Origin: Thiohalocapsa sp. PB-PSB1
Lineage (GTDB): Bacteria; Pseudomonadota; Gammaproteobacteria; Chromatiales; Chromatiaceae
Length of the DNA: 64,000 bases
Assembly (NCBI GenBank): GCA_016745215.1
Contig: CP050890.1
Coordinates: 4,216,001 to 4,280,000, forward strand
Direction of reading: 5' to 3'
Below the pieces are notes generated by a model that was given only the letters and a program-made list of their open reading frames with translations, was not told where the DNA came from and did no database searches. Position numbers and translations under genes: made by a program. Shown here one piece after another: positions 51,107 through 60,359 of the stretch; within the stretch, counting starts at the first letter, position 1; every line of letters starts with the position of its first letter.

Positions 51107-51748
51107 GTGACCCAAGCTGAAGATCTCGAGCAGGCCATATTAGCCCGCGCCGAACGCCTGGCCAATGAGTTTCGCGAGCGAGCTGATCGCAGCCGCGATG
51201 CCATTCTGCGTGAAGCGGCAGAAAAATTGCGACTGCGGGAACAACGCGAGGAGGCTATCGCTAAATCCCTTGGAGAGCGTAGCTATCGCCAGCAGGTACA
51301 GGCCGAGGAATTGCGACTGCAAAGCCATTTGGACCAAGTGCGTTGGAATCTAGTCTGCGATGTCGAGAATCGCCTCGCCAAGCAGATGCGCGCTCTGGCA
51401 GCCGACGAACCGGCCTACCTGAAGACATTGCTCGGTTTAATCGCAACCGCCGCCGCAGAGATCGAGGGCGACAGCCTGATCATCGCCGCTAACGCTCACG
51501 ACCAACGGTTGCTTGCGGCCAACTGGGAGCAGGTACAGCAGGCCTTGCCGGCGCACAAACAAGCACGACTCGCAGACGAGCCCATTGATACGCTGGCTGG
51601 CGTGCTGCTGACCGACGACGCACGGCGTATTCGGGTTGACAACAGCTTCGAGGGCCGTATGGCTCGACTAAGAACGTCCATCCAACAAAGCATTCAGCAA
51701 CATCTGGTGCCGGGTGGCTTCGACACCGGCAGTCTCTTTAGCGGTTAG
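51107..51748 (+). CDS. ntpE: V/A-type ATPase subunit E
   Basis: 213 residues from a GTG at 51107. The N-terminal half is a long charged helix (LEQAILARAERLANEFRERA, EAAEKLRLREQREEA), the C-terminal part is a compact domain (GLIATAAAEIEGDSLIIAAN; TLAGVLLTDDARRIRVDNSF), the classic plan of the peripheral-stalk E subunit. It joins the A3B3 head to the membrane part. The subunit A gene follows after 75 bp. The GVLL-x-D-R-RIRVDN motif near the end is the best family marker. Confidence 0.9.
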   Translation: MTQAEDLEQAILARAERLANEFRERADRSRDAILREAAEKLRLREQREEAIAKSLGERSYRQQVQAEELRLQSHLDQVRWNLVCDVENRLAKQMRALAADEPAYLKTLLGLIATAAAEIEGDSLIIAANAHDQRLLAANWEQVQQALPAHKQARLADEPIDTLAGVLLTDDARRIRVDNSFEGRMARLRTSIQQSIQQHLVPGGFDTGSLFSG

Positions 51749-51823
51749 CGATGGCGGCTCGGACAGGGAGCAAGCGAACGGACCAGCGACCGATACCGCA
51801 ACTCTGACCCGGAACAGATTACC

Positions 51824-53626
51824 ATGACCGAAACCCAGCAGACCGGCAGCATACTCGATATCAATGGCCCGATCGTCACCATCGAACTGTCCGGCATCAA
51901 GAGCGGCGAACAGGTGCGCATCGGCGAGATCGGCCTCATCGGCGAGGTCATCTCCCTCGCCGGCCGGCAGGCCGTGGTGCAGACCTATGAAAGTACCGAC
52001 GGCGTACGCCCCGGCGAGCCTGCCGTTGGCCTCGGCTGGCCATTATCAGTGGAACTCGGCCCTGGATTGATGGGCGGTATCTTCGATGGTGTACAGCGCC
52101 CTCTGGAAAAGATTGCGTTGCAATCCGGCGACTATGTGCGTCGCGGTCTGACCGCGCCAGCCCTGGACCGCGCCCGGCAATGGGAGTTCGAGCCAAACCC
52201 ATCGCTGCAGCCCGGCCAGCAGATCAGCGGCGGCGCGGTGATTGGTACGGTGCAGGAGACCGCCACGGTATTGCACAGGATTCTGGTACCACCGAATGTC
52301 AGCGGCGAGTTGGAAGAGGTCGCACCTGCTGGTATGTACGACATTGAAGCCATCATCGCGCATGTGCGCGACCAGCGTGGCCAGAGCCAGCGCCTGAGTC
52401 TTTATCATCGCTGGCCAGTGCGCAAACCGCGACCTTATCTGCGACGCGACGACGGTATCTCGCCGTTGATTACCGGACAGCGCGTGATTGACAGCTTTTT
52501 TCCCCAACTCAAAGGTGGTAAGGGTGCTGTGCCAGGTCCGTTCGGTGCAGGCAAAACAGTGGTACAGCAGCAGATCGCGCGCTGGTCGAACGCGGACATC
52601 GTCATCTATGTCGGCTGCGGTGAGCGCGGCAACGAGCTGGTCGATGTGCTCGAGACCTTCCCAAAACTCGAGGATCCCTATTCAGGGCGCAAACTGATGG
52701 AGCGCACCTTATTGGTGGCCAACACATCCAACATGCCGGTGGTAGCGCGCGAGGCATCTGTTTATGTCGGCCTGACCATGGCCGAATATTACCGCGATAT
52801 GGGCTACGACTGTGTCATGCTGGCGGACAGCACCAGCCGCTGGGCCGAAGCTCTGCGTGAGGTATCCGGCCGGCTGGGCCAAATGCCGGTGGAGGAAGGC
52901 TATCCAGCCTATCTTGCGTCACGTCTGGCCGCGGTGTACGAACGCGCCGGGCGCGTCGAGACATTTGACGCCGGCTCCGGATCAGTGACCCTGATCGGTG
53001 CCGTTTCACCGCCCGGCGGTGACTTCTCCGAGCCTGTAACCAGCCACACCAAGGATATTATCGAGACCTTTTGGGCGCTCTCCAAGGAACTCGCCGACGC
53101 ACGGCACTATCCCAGCATCGACTGGGTGACCAGCTTTTCCGGGCATGTGCACATGGCCGCCGAGTGGTGGCATGAACAAATCGACCGCCATTGGGAAGAA
53201 CGTCGCACCCAGGCTTTAGCTCTGCTTGCCCGCGATGCGGAACTCTCGCGGATTGTCAATCTGGTCGGCCCGGAAGCCTTGTCCGATGCCCAACGCTGGC
53301 AGCTCGAGGGCGCCACCTTGATCAAGGAGGGTGTATTGCAGCAGAGTGCATTGGATGATGTCGACACCTTCTGCTCACCGCAAAAACAGTTTGCACTGTT
53401 GGATCTGGCACTGTCGATCTACGATAAGGGTATGGCTCTGATCGAACTCGGCGTGCCGGTCACGGAATTGCAAACCATGCCCGAACTGGCCAAGGTGCGA
53501 CGCTGCAAATCCCTGTATAACAGTAAACAAGTGGACAGCATCCACGCGCTCGCCACAGAGATCCAAGCTGCATTCGAAGCGATCCGATTGGAGTATGCAA
53601 AACAGACGACTCAACATTCGCCATGA
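51824..53626 (+). CDS. ntpA: V/A-type ATPase catalytic subunit A
   Basis: 600 residues. Walker A is GPFGAGKTVVQQ at 238-245 and beyond, in the form of V/A-type A subunits; CGERGNELVDVLE and the Walker B region CVMLADSTSRWAEALRE follow. The bulge (non-homologous) region of A subunits is seen around 120-200. It hydrolyses or makes ATP in the A3B3 hexamer, at the membrane. The stop overlaps the start of subunit B (ATGA), so the two are translated in step. Bacterial V-type enzymes pump H+ or Na+; ion specificity lies in the missing K/I subunits. Confidence 0.97.
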   Translation: MTETQQTGSILDINGPIVTIELSGIKSGEQVRIGEIGLIGEVISLAGRQAVVQTYESTDGVRPGEPAVGLGWPLSVELGPGLMGGIFDGVQRPLEKIALQSGDYVRRGLTAPALDRARQWEFEPNPSLQPGQQISGGAVIGTVQETATVLHRILVPPNVSGELEEVAPAGMYDIEAIIAHVRDQRGQSQRLSLYHRWPVRKPRPYLRRDDGISPLITGQRVIDSFFPQLKGGKGAVPGPFGAGKTVVQQQIARWSNADIVIYVGCGERGNELVDVLETFPKLEDPYSGRKLMERTLLVANTSNMPVVAREASVYVGLTMAEYYRDMGYDCVMLADSTSRWAEALREVSGRLGQMPVEEGYPAYLASRLAAVYERAGRVETFDAGSGSVTLIGAVSPPGGDFSEPVTSHTKDIIETFWALSKELADARHYPSIDWVTSFSGHVHMAAEWWHEQIDRHWEERRTQALALLARDAELSRIVNLVGPEALSDAQRWQLEGATLIKEGVLQQSALDDVDTFCSPQKQFALLDLALSIYDKGMALIELGVPVTELQTMPELAKVRRCKSLYNSKQVDSIHALATEIQAAFEAIRLEYAKQTTQHSP

Positions 53627-55002
53627 GCATTAAAGAGTACCGAACCGCCAGCGAGGCCAGGGGTGGCCTGATTCTGATCCGCGGCACCTCTGGCGTCGCG
53701 TTCGGCGACCGCGTATGCATCAGCGACAATCAGGGCGAGACCCGTGATGGGCAGGTCATCCGAAGTGCTCGGGATGAAGTATTGATCCTGGTATTCGACG
53801 GCACCGACAACCTGAATCTGAACGATATCTGGGTGCGTTTTCTGGACCAGCCGGTGGACATTGCATTGTCGCCAGAACTTCTCGGGCGCGAATTCAATGG
53901 CCTTGGCGAGCCCCGCGACGGCCGCCCACCCGTGCTGTCGAACATCCGTCGCGCGGTCGCTGGCGCGCCGATCAATCCGGCTGCTCGGACCTATCCGCGT
54001 GAGTTCATCCAAACCGGTATCTCCACCATCGACGGACTGAACTCTCTGGTGCGTGGCCAGAAATTGCCGATCTTCTCAGGCTCCGGTTTGCCGCATAATC
54101 GGCTTGCGGCGCAGATCGTGCGTCAGGCCAAGCTCAAGGACCAGGACTCCAGTTTCTCGGTGGTGTTTGCTGCCATGGGCGTATCCTATGCTGACGCCAA
54201 ATTTTTCCGAGACGAATTCGCCAGTTCCGGTGTATTGCGCAATGTGGTGATGTTCGTCAACCTGGCGGATGATCCCCCAGTGGAACGCCTGATACTGCCA
54301 CGCACGGCCCTGACTGCCGCCGAATACCTGGCCTACGATCTCGACCGCCATGTGCTGGTGGTCATGACCGATATGACCTACTATGCCGAGGCCCTGCGCG
54401 AGGTAGCCACCGCCAAGGGCGATGTACCGGCACGCAAGGGCTACCCTGGCTATCTGTACTCGGATCTGGCGGAGATTTACGAACGTTGCGGGCGTATTCA
54501 CCAACGCCATGGCTCGATCACCATGATGCCGGTGGTGAGCATGCCGTCAGACGACATCACGCACCCGATTCCGGATCTGACCGGCTATATCACCGAAGGC
54601 CAGATCGTCCTGTCCCGCGAACTCAATAATCAGGGCATCTATCCGCCGGTACATATCTCGCCGAGCCTATCGCGTTTGATGAAAGATGGCATTGGCAAGG
54701 ACGACACCCGCGAGGACCACCCGCAGGTCGCCGCACAGCTCTACGCGCTGTACGCTCGGGCCCTGGAAACCCGCAATCTGGCCAGCATCATCGGTGCCGA
54801 TGAACTGTCCGAACGCGACCGCCGTTATCTGGAATTTGCCGACGAATTCGACAGGCGTTTTGTCGCTCAGAGTGACGCCGAAGACCGCAGTATCGAAGCA
54901 ACATTAAACCTTGCCTGGGAGCTGATGAGCAGGTTTCCGCGCGATATGCTGACCCGCATATCGGAGACCGCGTTGGCGAAATACCATCAGGGCAGCGTAT
55001 GA
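53623..55002 (+). CDS. ntpB: V/A-type ATPase subunit B
   Basis: 459 residues. FIQTGISTIDGLNSLVRGQK then LPIFSGSGLPHNRLAAQIVR marks the regulatory, non-catalytic B subunit: the P-loop lysine is lacking (SGSGLPHN instead of GxxxxGKT). LVVMTDMTYYAEALREVATA, PARKGYPGYLYSDLAEIYER and GSITMMPVVSMPSDDITHPI are highly conserved. It starts within the end of the A gene. Full length. Confidence 0.97.
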   Translation: MSIKEYRTASEARGGLILIRGTSGVAFGDRVCISDNQGETRDGQVIRSARDEVLILVFDGTDNLNLNDIWVRFLDQPVDIALSPELLGREFNGLGEPRDGRPPVLSNIRRAVAGAPINPAARTYPREFIQTGISTIDGLNSLVRGQKLPIFSGSGLPHNRLAAQIVRQAKLKDQDSSFSVVFAAMGVSYADAKFFRDEFASSGVLRNVVMFVNLADDPPVERLILPRTALTAAEYLAYDLDRHVLVVMTDMTYYAEALREVATAKGDVPARKGYPGYLYSDLAEIYERCGRIHQRHGSITMMPVVSMPSDDITHPIPDLTGYITEGQIVLSRELNNQGIYPPVHISPSLSRLMKDGIGKDDTREDHPQVAAQLYALYARALETRNLASIIGADELSERDRRYLEFADEFDRRFVAQSDAEDRSIEATLNLAWELMSRFPRDMLTRISETALAKYHQGSV

Positions 55003-55054
55003 TCGGTTCGCATGTCTGTTCACATGTCTATTTGCATTTTGTCCGCCAAGCCTA

Positions 55055-55357
55055 ATGCCATCCATCACCTGCTCTGAATGCGCCGCGGTGTGTTGCCGCC
55101 TGGAAGTTCTCTGTATCACCGATACCGGCATCCACCCTCGCTATCTCCATCCCAGCGAACATGGCGTGGCGGCGATGCGGCGTCTTGACGATGGTTGGTG
55201 TGCTGCCCTGGATCACGCGCGAATGTGCTGTGGCATCTATCCGCAACGCCCTCTGATCTGTCGTCAGTTCGAGATGGGGGGCGTGGATTGCATCGCCGTG
55301 CGCGAGGCGTTTGCGAACCGGGCCGAGGTTGGGCATGACCGCGGATACAACAGGTAA
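55055..55357 (+). CDS. YkgJ-family cysteine cluster protein
   Basis: 100 residues. CSECAAVCCRLE, then CAALD, CCGIYPQRPLICRQFEMGG and a last cysteine in VDCIAV form the metal-binding pattern CxxCxxxCC...C...CxIYxxRPxxCRxF of the YkgJ/UPF0153 family, which may bind zinc or an Fe-S cluster. It sits between ATPase subunits B and D, 52 bp after B and 75 bp before D, all on the same strand. A role in assembly or redox control of the ATPase is only an idea. Confidence 0.85.
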   Translation: MPSITCSECAAVCCRLEVLCITDTGIHPRYLHPSEHGVAAMRRLDDGWCAALDHARMCCGIYPQRPLICRQFEMGGVDCIAVREAFANRAEVGHDRGYNR

Positions 55358-55432
55358 CCTGCGAGCGCAACCGCTACTCCGCGCTCCGTCCGCGCAAAGA
55401 TCACACGACCAAATACGGCGAGACAACACCCC

Positions 55433-56056
55433 ATGGCACAACGGGTTCTAAAGGTTCCACCGACCAAAAACACCCTGCTGGCGCTCAAAAAGCAGGCCAA
55501 GTTCCTGGAAGAGGGCCATGACCTGCTGGAACGCAAGCGCGAGCTGTTGACCAGGCTCGTCTACGAGCGTATCGACGTCTATCGACGCCTGCGCTCGGAG
55601 GCGGAAGCCCGGCTGCAAACAGCCTACCGTTGTCTTGCGATCACGCATCTGCACATGGGCAGCCGGCGGCTGCATCAAGCCGCAGTTGGCCGCAGTGCAG
55701 CCCTTAGAGTGGATATCCTGCCCCGGCGATCCCTCGGCGTGGAATACCCAGCCGTGGCGAGCGAACGGTTGCCAATCAAGCCCATCGGGTTGCTTGGCAC
55801 CGACTCCAGCTTCGACGATACCTGCGAGAACCTGGCCCAGGCAGCCATGGTATTGGCACGCCTCGGCGAGGTGGAAATCGCGTTGCACCGACTCATGGAA
55901 GAGCAACGCAAGGCGCAAAAGCGCGTCAATGCCCTAAAATACAACGTCATTCCGCTGTACCAACGGAGCATTCAATTTATCCAGTCTGCATTGGAAGAGG
56001 AAGAACGCACCAGCCTTTTCCAGATCAAAATCTTGCGTGAACGCTCCGGCTTCTGA
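55433..56056 (+). CDS. ntpD: V/A-type ATPase subunit D
   Basis: 207 residues. The N-terminal helix RVLKVPPTKNTLLALKKQAK then FLEEGHDLLERKRELLTRLV and the C-terminal helix RVNALKYNVIPLYQRSIQFI are the central-rotor coiled coil of subunit D. It would turn inside the A3B3 head. Subunits C, F, I and K are not found in this window: after D the strand changes to an EPS block, and before E there is a divergent gene. They may be elsewhere in the genome. Confidence 0.93.
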   Translation: MAQRVLKVPPTKNTLLALKKQAKFLEEGHDLLERKRELLTRLVYERIDVYRRLRSEAEARLQTAYRCLAITHLHMGSRRLHQAAVGRSAALRVDILPRRSLGVEYPAVASERLPIKPIGLLGTDSSFDDTCENLAQAAMVLARLGEVEIALHRLMEEQRKAQKRVNALKYNVIPLYQRSIQFIQSALEEEERTSLFQIKILRERSGF

Positions 56057-56081
56057 CCAACCATAGAACCCGAACAAAAAA

Positions 56082-56363
56082 TCAAATATGCGCCCCGGTT
56101 CCCAGCCGAAACCGCGGAGCCGTCTGCACTCGCTCCTTCAAGCGCTGGATATCGCGCACATATAGGGTATTTCCAGCGCCCGAGCGCGCTCCACGCAATG
56201 GCTCCAACAGCCGCTCAAAAGGCCGATAACACCAGGTCTCGAATCCGCGCCCCAGCAGATCCCGGTGCAAGGCATCCTCGTCGAATCCGTAGCGCCTGCC
56301 GCTGCCGTTCAACTTGCGTCGATCATCAGCTAAACCAAGACCAAGTATGAAAGCACGCAGCAA
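56082..56363 (-). CDS. Short ORF of unknown function, perhaps a gene remnant
   Basis: 93 residues from 56363. GLGLADDRRKLNGSGRRYGF followed by RDLLGRGFETWCYRPFERLL and NTLYVRDIQRLKERVQTAPR has normal protein composition and resembles the C-terminal end of a methyltransferase-like protein, in my reading. No ribosome-binding site was found, and no start-side domain. It may be the tail of a lost gene. It lies between the convergent ATPase operon and the glycan block. Confidence 0.4.
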   Translation of the reverse strand: MLRAFILGLGLADDRRKLNGSGRRYGFDEDALHRDLLGRGFETWCYRPFERLLEPLRGARSGAGNTLYVRDIQRLKERVQTAPRFRLGTGAHI

Positions 56364-56487
56364 GAATACTCGGTGTAAGCGATGTTCATGCTGCCCGGGT
56401 GCTGCTTGGATAGATGACTATTCTACGAAGGTAGCGTTCTCAGGCCCAGATACTGACCCAGATGATGGCCTAGATGCAGGCTCAGAT

Positions 56488-56660
56488 GGGTGCTGCCTTC
56501 AAAGAAGGTAAGGATTCAACGCAGAGTGCGCAGAGTGCCAAGCCGCCTCGCCCGCAAGCGGACCTTTACCAGCCGTGGTAGCCAGTCGGCGTAGGAGCCC
56601 GCTTGCGGGCGACCCGGCAAATGATGCCAGCGGATCGGATTCGGGCATTGCCGCGCCCTA
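56488..56660. mobile_element. Fragment of the TIR-bounded repeat element
   Basis: GGGTGCTGCC at 56488-56497 matches the terminal repeat of 33513-34561; the following AAGGATTCAACGCAGAGTGC and CCCGCAAGCGG, TAGGAGCCCGCTTGCGGGCG match one internal unit in reverse orientation. No second terminal repeat is visible before the stop codon of the next gene at 56679, so it is truncated. The rest of 56364-56487 shows nothing. Confidence 0.6.
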
Positions 56661-56678
56661 TTGGCTGATCGCACCTGA

Positions 56679-57866
56679 TTAATCCGTCCACAATGTCGGT
56701 GGCGGCGCACCGCCATCAATGATCCAGCGATACACTGCTGCCATTTCGATACCGATGCGCGTCCACCTGAAACGCGCCTCCACCAGCGCACGGCCACGGT
56801 CGCCCATGCTCTGAAGCTCGTGCACATCCTGATCCAGGAATGCCTGCAGCGAGTCGGCCATGGCCGCTGCTTCCAGCGGCAGCCGGGCTGCCGCTTGTTG
56901 CTCGAATCCCTGCGGCAGATTGCAGGCATCGGTCATTAACACCGGCAATTTAAAGGCCCAGGCTTCCAGCACTGCCATTGGCAACCCCTCGCTCAGGGAT
57001 GGCAGCACAAAGGCATCCGCGTGGCGCAGCACCGCCACTTTTTCCGCACCGAAGACAGGCCCGATGAAGTGAACCTGCCGGGCCACCCCAGCTGAGATGG
57101 CCGCATCTCGCAGCACGGCCTCGTACCCGCCTTGCTCCCATCCGGCGATCACCAACTGCCAATGCCGCGCCAGTGCGGCATCCCGTCGCAACACCTCGCC
57201 AAAGGCATCGATGAATGCCGTCACATTTTTTTTTGGATGCAACCGGCCAAGAAACAGCAAGACGCGCGCATCGGCGGCTACGCGATCCCGCCAGGGCGGC
57301 TCGCTCTTCGCCTCGTTCGCGTCAGGTTCCGCGGGCAAATTTACCCCATTGGGGATGACACAGATCGGGTTATGCAGTCCATATTGGCGAAAAGCCTCCG
57401 CCTCCGATGCGCAAAGTGCGTGCAAACAGGCGGCTGCGTGCAGATGCGCATCCTCGTACAGATACCCGGCGAGACGTTTCTTCCAGGCCGCATGACGGCG
57501 CGCCCATGGGTCGAGCATACCGCGGGGCGAAACCAATAACGGACCTCCGGTGCGCCGATGCCAGGCACGACTGGCCACAGACGGATACATCCAAAGGCCC
57601 TGCGTATGCAGCAGATCGCAATTCGTATCTTCCAGAGCCCTGCGCAGTGCCGGAAGATAGCCAAAGCTCGCCGGGCCGCGCCGCGGAAAACACCGCAACT
57701 CGATCCCTGACCAAGCAACCGAATCCCGATCCGTATAGAAATCCTGCCCCGAGAACACGACCACGTCATGGCCAGCAGAGAGCACAGCGCGCGCCAAGCC
57801 AGGTACCGAAGCGAACAATCCTCCCGCTTGCCGCGATATGGATGCGGTCACCAGCCCAACCTTCAT
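56679..57866 (-). CDS. Family 4 glycosyltransferase
   Basis: 395 residues from the ATG at 57866 (MKVGLVTASISRQAGGLFAS). GT-B fold: the N-terminal GGLFASVPGLARAVLSAGHD is a glycine-rich donor/acceptor region, LLHTQGLWMYPSVASRAW follows, and the C-terminal half has LLFLGRLHPKKN and the E-x7-E motif in LPSLSEGLPMAVLEAWAFKL. It transfers a sugar from a nucleotide donor during polysaccharide or O-antigen synthesis in the cytoplasm. ATG overlaps the stop of the upstream GT gene (57863), so the block is one operon. Confidence 0.93.
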   Translation of the reverse strand: MKVGLVTASISRQAGGLFASVPGLARAVLSAGHDVVVFSGQDFYTDRDSVAWSGIELRCFPRRGPASFGYLPALRRALEDTNCDLLHTQGLWMYPSVASRAWHRRTGGPLLVSPRGMLDPWARRHAAWKKRLAGYLYEDAHLHAAACLHALCASEAEAFRQYGLHNPICVIPNGVNLPAEPDANEAKSEPPWRDRVAADARVLLFLGRLHPKKNVTAFIDAFGEVLRRDAALARHWQLVIAGWEQGGYEAVLRDAAISAGVARQVHFIGPVFGAEKVAVLRHADAFVLPSLSEGLPMAVLEAWAFKLPVLMTDACNLPQGFEQQAAARLPLEAAAMADSLQAFLDQDVHELQSMGDRGRALVEARFRWTRIGIEMAAVYRWIIDGGAPPPTLWTD

Positions 57867-59068
57867 CGCCGCCCCAGCGCCCACAATACACCGCGGTCTA
57901 TCAAGCGAGGCCGAACCCGCGGCGCAATAAGCGCGTCCGCCGCGGCACCAACCAAGCCCTCAGCAAAGGTATCGGGGCTCCAGCGCTTAACGATTTCGCG
58001 GCTTGCATTGCCCATCGCCTGGCGATCGCAGTCGTCTGCGGCTAACCGCAACAACAGCGTTGCCAGTGCCTTTTGATCAAAGGGATCAAAGGAGTAGCCG
58101 TTGCGGCCATCGGCGACCAATTCCGGCGTGCATCCGCAGGCATTGGACACCAACACCGGCAATCCAGCGGCCATGGCCTCGTTCACCACCAGGCCCCATT
58201 GCTCTGTCGTGCTGGCATGCACAAAAGCCTCGGCCAGGCCGTAATAGACTGGTAATTCGTCATATTGCTTAAACCCGGGTAAGTGAATCGCGGCCTCTAG
58301 TCCCAGTCTTGCGATCAATGCCTCGAGTCGCGGGCGCGATGCACCGTCGCCCAGCAGAATCAAGTCCCAACCCCTCGCATCCATACCGGCCGACTCGCGG
58401 CACCGCCGCCGATATTCGGCAAATGCGCCGATCAGCCGTTCCAGATTCTTCTTTGGCATAAACCGCGCCGATGCCAGGAAATATCGGGGCGGCAACCCAT
58501 AACGAGCCCGCAGCATATCCGCCGATGCGCGTGCAGCCCGCGCACCTCTGGAGAAATGCTCATTCTCTACCACGTCATAACCCAAGTAAATCCGTTCCGG
58601 CGACATGCCGAGCCGCGCCAAATAATCCCGGTGGTTCGTGCCGGCGACCAGCCCTGCCTGGCATTGTGCTACATAGCGCCGTTTGATCCACTCCAGCGGA
58701 GCAAATCGGCGAAAATCGTGCAGTTGGCTATCTGACATCACCACAATTGCCGCACCCAGATCAATAGCGGCCCTCATCGCGGCCGCCGCATGCCTTCCAC
58801 TCCAACCAGGAATCGCGACAACTTCCGAGTTGTGCGCGCGCAAAGTGCTCAAGATGCGGTCGAAAAGGGCGCGCGAATTTCTCGCCCCATGCCGATCGCT
58901 GGGAAACAGGGTCTGCCGCGCAAACGTTACCTGTCCAATTGGATTCCAATCATAGTTAACGCTGCGTCCTGCCACCTCTATGGCCAATAGATCGCATCGG
59001 GCTGCCGCGCTGCCCAAGCGCGCCACATGATAAGGCCCCAAGCTGTAGAAGATTACCGCAATGCGCAA
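57863..59068 (-). CDS. Family 4 glycosyltransferase
   Basis: 401 residues with the start set at the TTG at 59068 (LRIAVIFYSLGPYHVARLGS), ten nt after the upstream stop, with an AGAG before it. The longer frame to 59218 lies within the upstream gene. GT-B signatures: FLASARFMPKKNLERLIGAF, LILLGDGASRPRLE and the E-x7-E motif in HASTTEQWGLVVNEAMAAGL. Sugar and linkage unknown. It is the second of three GT4 genes in this operon. Confidence 0.88.
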   Translation of the reverse strand: MRIAVIFYSLGPYHVARLGSAAARCDLLAIEVAGRSVNYDWNPIGQVTFARQTLFPSDRHGARNSRALFDRILSTLRAHNSEVVAIPGWSGRHAAAAMRAAIDLGAAIVVMSDSQLHDFRRFAPLEWIKRRYVAQCQAGLVAGTNHRDYLARLGMSPERIYLGYDVVENEHFSRGARAARASADMLRARYGLPPRYFLASARFMPKKNLERLIGAFAEYRRRCRESAGMDARGWDLILLGDGASRPRLEALIARLGLEAAIHLPGFKQYDELPVYYGLAEAFVHASTTEQWGLVVNEAMAAGLPVLVSNACGCTPELVADGRNGYSFDPFDQKALATLLLRLAADDCDRQAMGNASREIVKRWSPDTFAEGLVGAAADALIAPRVRPRLIDRGVLWALGRR

Positions 59069-59078
59069 CGCAATATCT

Positions 59079-60359
59079 CTAAATCTTTTGCGATCCAGCA
59101 ATCTCCGGTGCGCGTGAAAACCTCTGTATGGCATTCTCCGGAAGCTTGGCGAACAGTAATACAGGAAATAATGAAAAGCATAAGAAAATAAGGCGCAAAA
59201 AAAACCCTGCGGGTCCAAACGAAAAGGCCGCCAAAGACTGATAATAAGTAAGTATCAAGATCATTGCCGCGACAATGCCACCCCGTGTGGCAGCAAGGAA
59301 CCATCGACTCATTAACAGGCCAATGATAAAAAACCATAGTACTCCAAAATACCAAAAAGTTTGGAACGCCCAACCCATCCCTGTACTCGTCGTACCCGTA
59401 TGGAAATTGTAACTTAGATCGTAATCTAATTCAAACTGACTTTGTAGCCCTTTTTTTACATCATAGCCAATTAACTGTCCTGGTACATAACGAAAAATTA
59501 TTGTATCATACAACCCAAGACCAAAATTCAGGCTGAAATCCCGATCGACCGCGTCGATAGCATAAACGGCATTGTTAATGTCCGGTGCATTTGTAAAGGC
59601 TTGCTTCATATTACCGATATAGTCGATGGAAAGAATTGGAGCCGAGAGCCTTTCATTTTGAGTCAGCTCCGATCGATAATCGCCAATTGCATTGATCCAT
59701 AGCGCTCCGGAGACAAGTATAATGAATACAAGGATACGCGGCGGTACCCAACGATACTTGAGATACGCGGCCAGCCCGGCCATCAGAAAGAACTCGGCCA
59801 GCGCGGTGCGGCGACCGACCATGATTCCACGGTGTAAGTAAAAAAGCAGACCCAACAGGGAAATGCTCAATGTGATCCATGATGGCCGGCTGATATGAAG
59901 GATCAATGCCAATACAACACCAACTATCAGCAACTGTCCAAAAAAAACGTAAATCGTTATCGGGCCTGACCATAACCGGCCATCATCAAAAGTAGGTGCC
60001 AATACACTGACTTTGTAGAAGAAATATGCACCAACAAGCGTCAGCAGGATACAGCCATAGATCAGGCGTCTGTAGTTGAATCGCCAAGAATAGCCCAGGG
60101 TCGCTGGCTTGCGATTGGTTGTGTACCCGAGGAAGGCGGCAAGCAAGCACAGGATGGTCATCAATAACGTCTTTGCCACAGCCGCTTCAGGGAATTGCTG
60201 ATGGTATACCGCGGCATAGAGTTGCGGAAAGAGATAGGCAAGAAAAGCGGCCGCGGTCAAAAACGGAAACTGCACAAGACGGCTGAGCTTGAAAAAGCCG
60301 TGAATAAACACGCTGACACACAGCAGCAATATCATCCACAGCAGGATTTGCTCGGTCAC
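59079..60359 (-). CDS. O-antigen/EPS polymerase-like membrane protein
   Basis: 426 residues from a GTG at 60359, which has GGAGGT upstream and overlaps the stop of the preceding gene (GTGA). About ten to twelve membrane segments (TEQILLWMILLLCVSVFIHG, LIYGCILLTLVGAYFF, FFIIGLLM and others). A large loop after about residue 210 carries WINAIGDYRSELTQNERLSA and SLNFGLGLYDTIIFRYVPGQ. This is the layout of Wzy-type polymerases and related proteins that join repeat units in the periplasm. Sequence in Wzy is poorly conserved, so the call rests on topology and on the three adjacent glycosyltransferases. GC is clearly lower than in the surroundings. Confidence 0.75.
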   Translation of the reverse strand: MTEQILLWMILLLCVSVFIHGFFKLSRLVQFPFLTAAAFLAYLFPQLYAAVYHQQFPEAAVAKTLLMTILCLLAAFLGYTTNRKPATLGYSWRFNYRRLIYGCILLTLVGAYFFYKVSVLAPTFDDGRLWSGPITIYVFFGQLLIVGVVLALILHISRPSWITLSISLLGLLFYLHRGIMVGRRTALAEFFLMAGLAAYLKYRWVPPRILVFIILVSGALWINAIGDYRSELTQNERLSAPILSIDYIGNMKQAFTNAPDINNAVYAIDAVDRDFSLNFGLGLYDTIIFRYVPGQLIGYDVKKGLQSQFELDYDLSYNFHTGTTSTGMGWAFQTFWYFGVLWFFIIGLLMSRWFLAATRGGIVAAMILILTYYQSLAAFSFGPAGFFLRLIFLCFSLFPVLLFAKLPENAIQRFSRAPEIAGSQKI

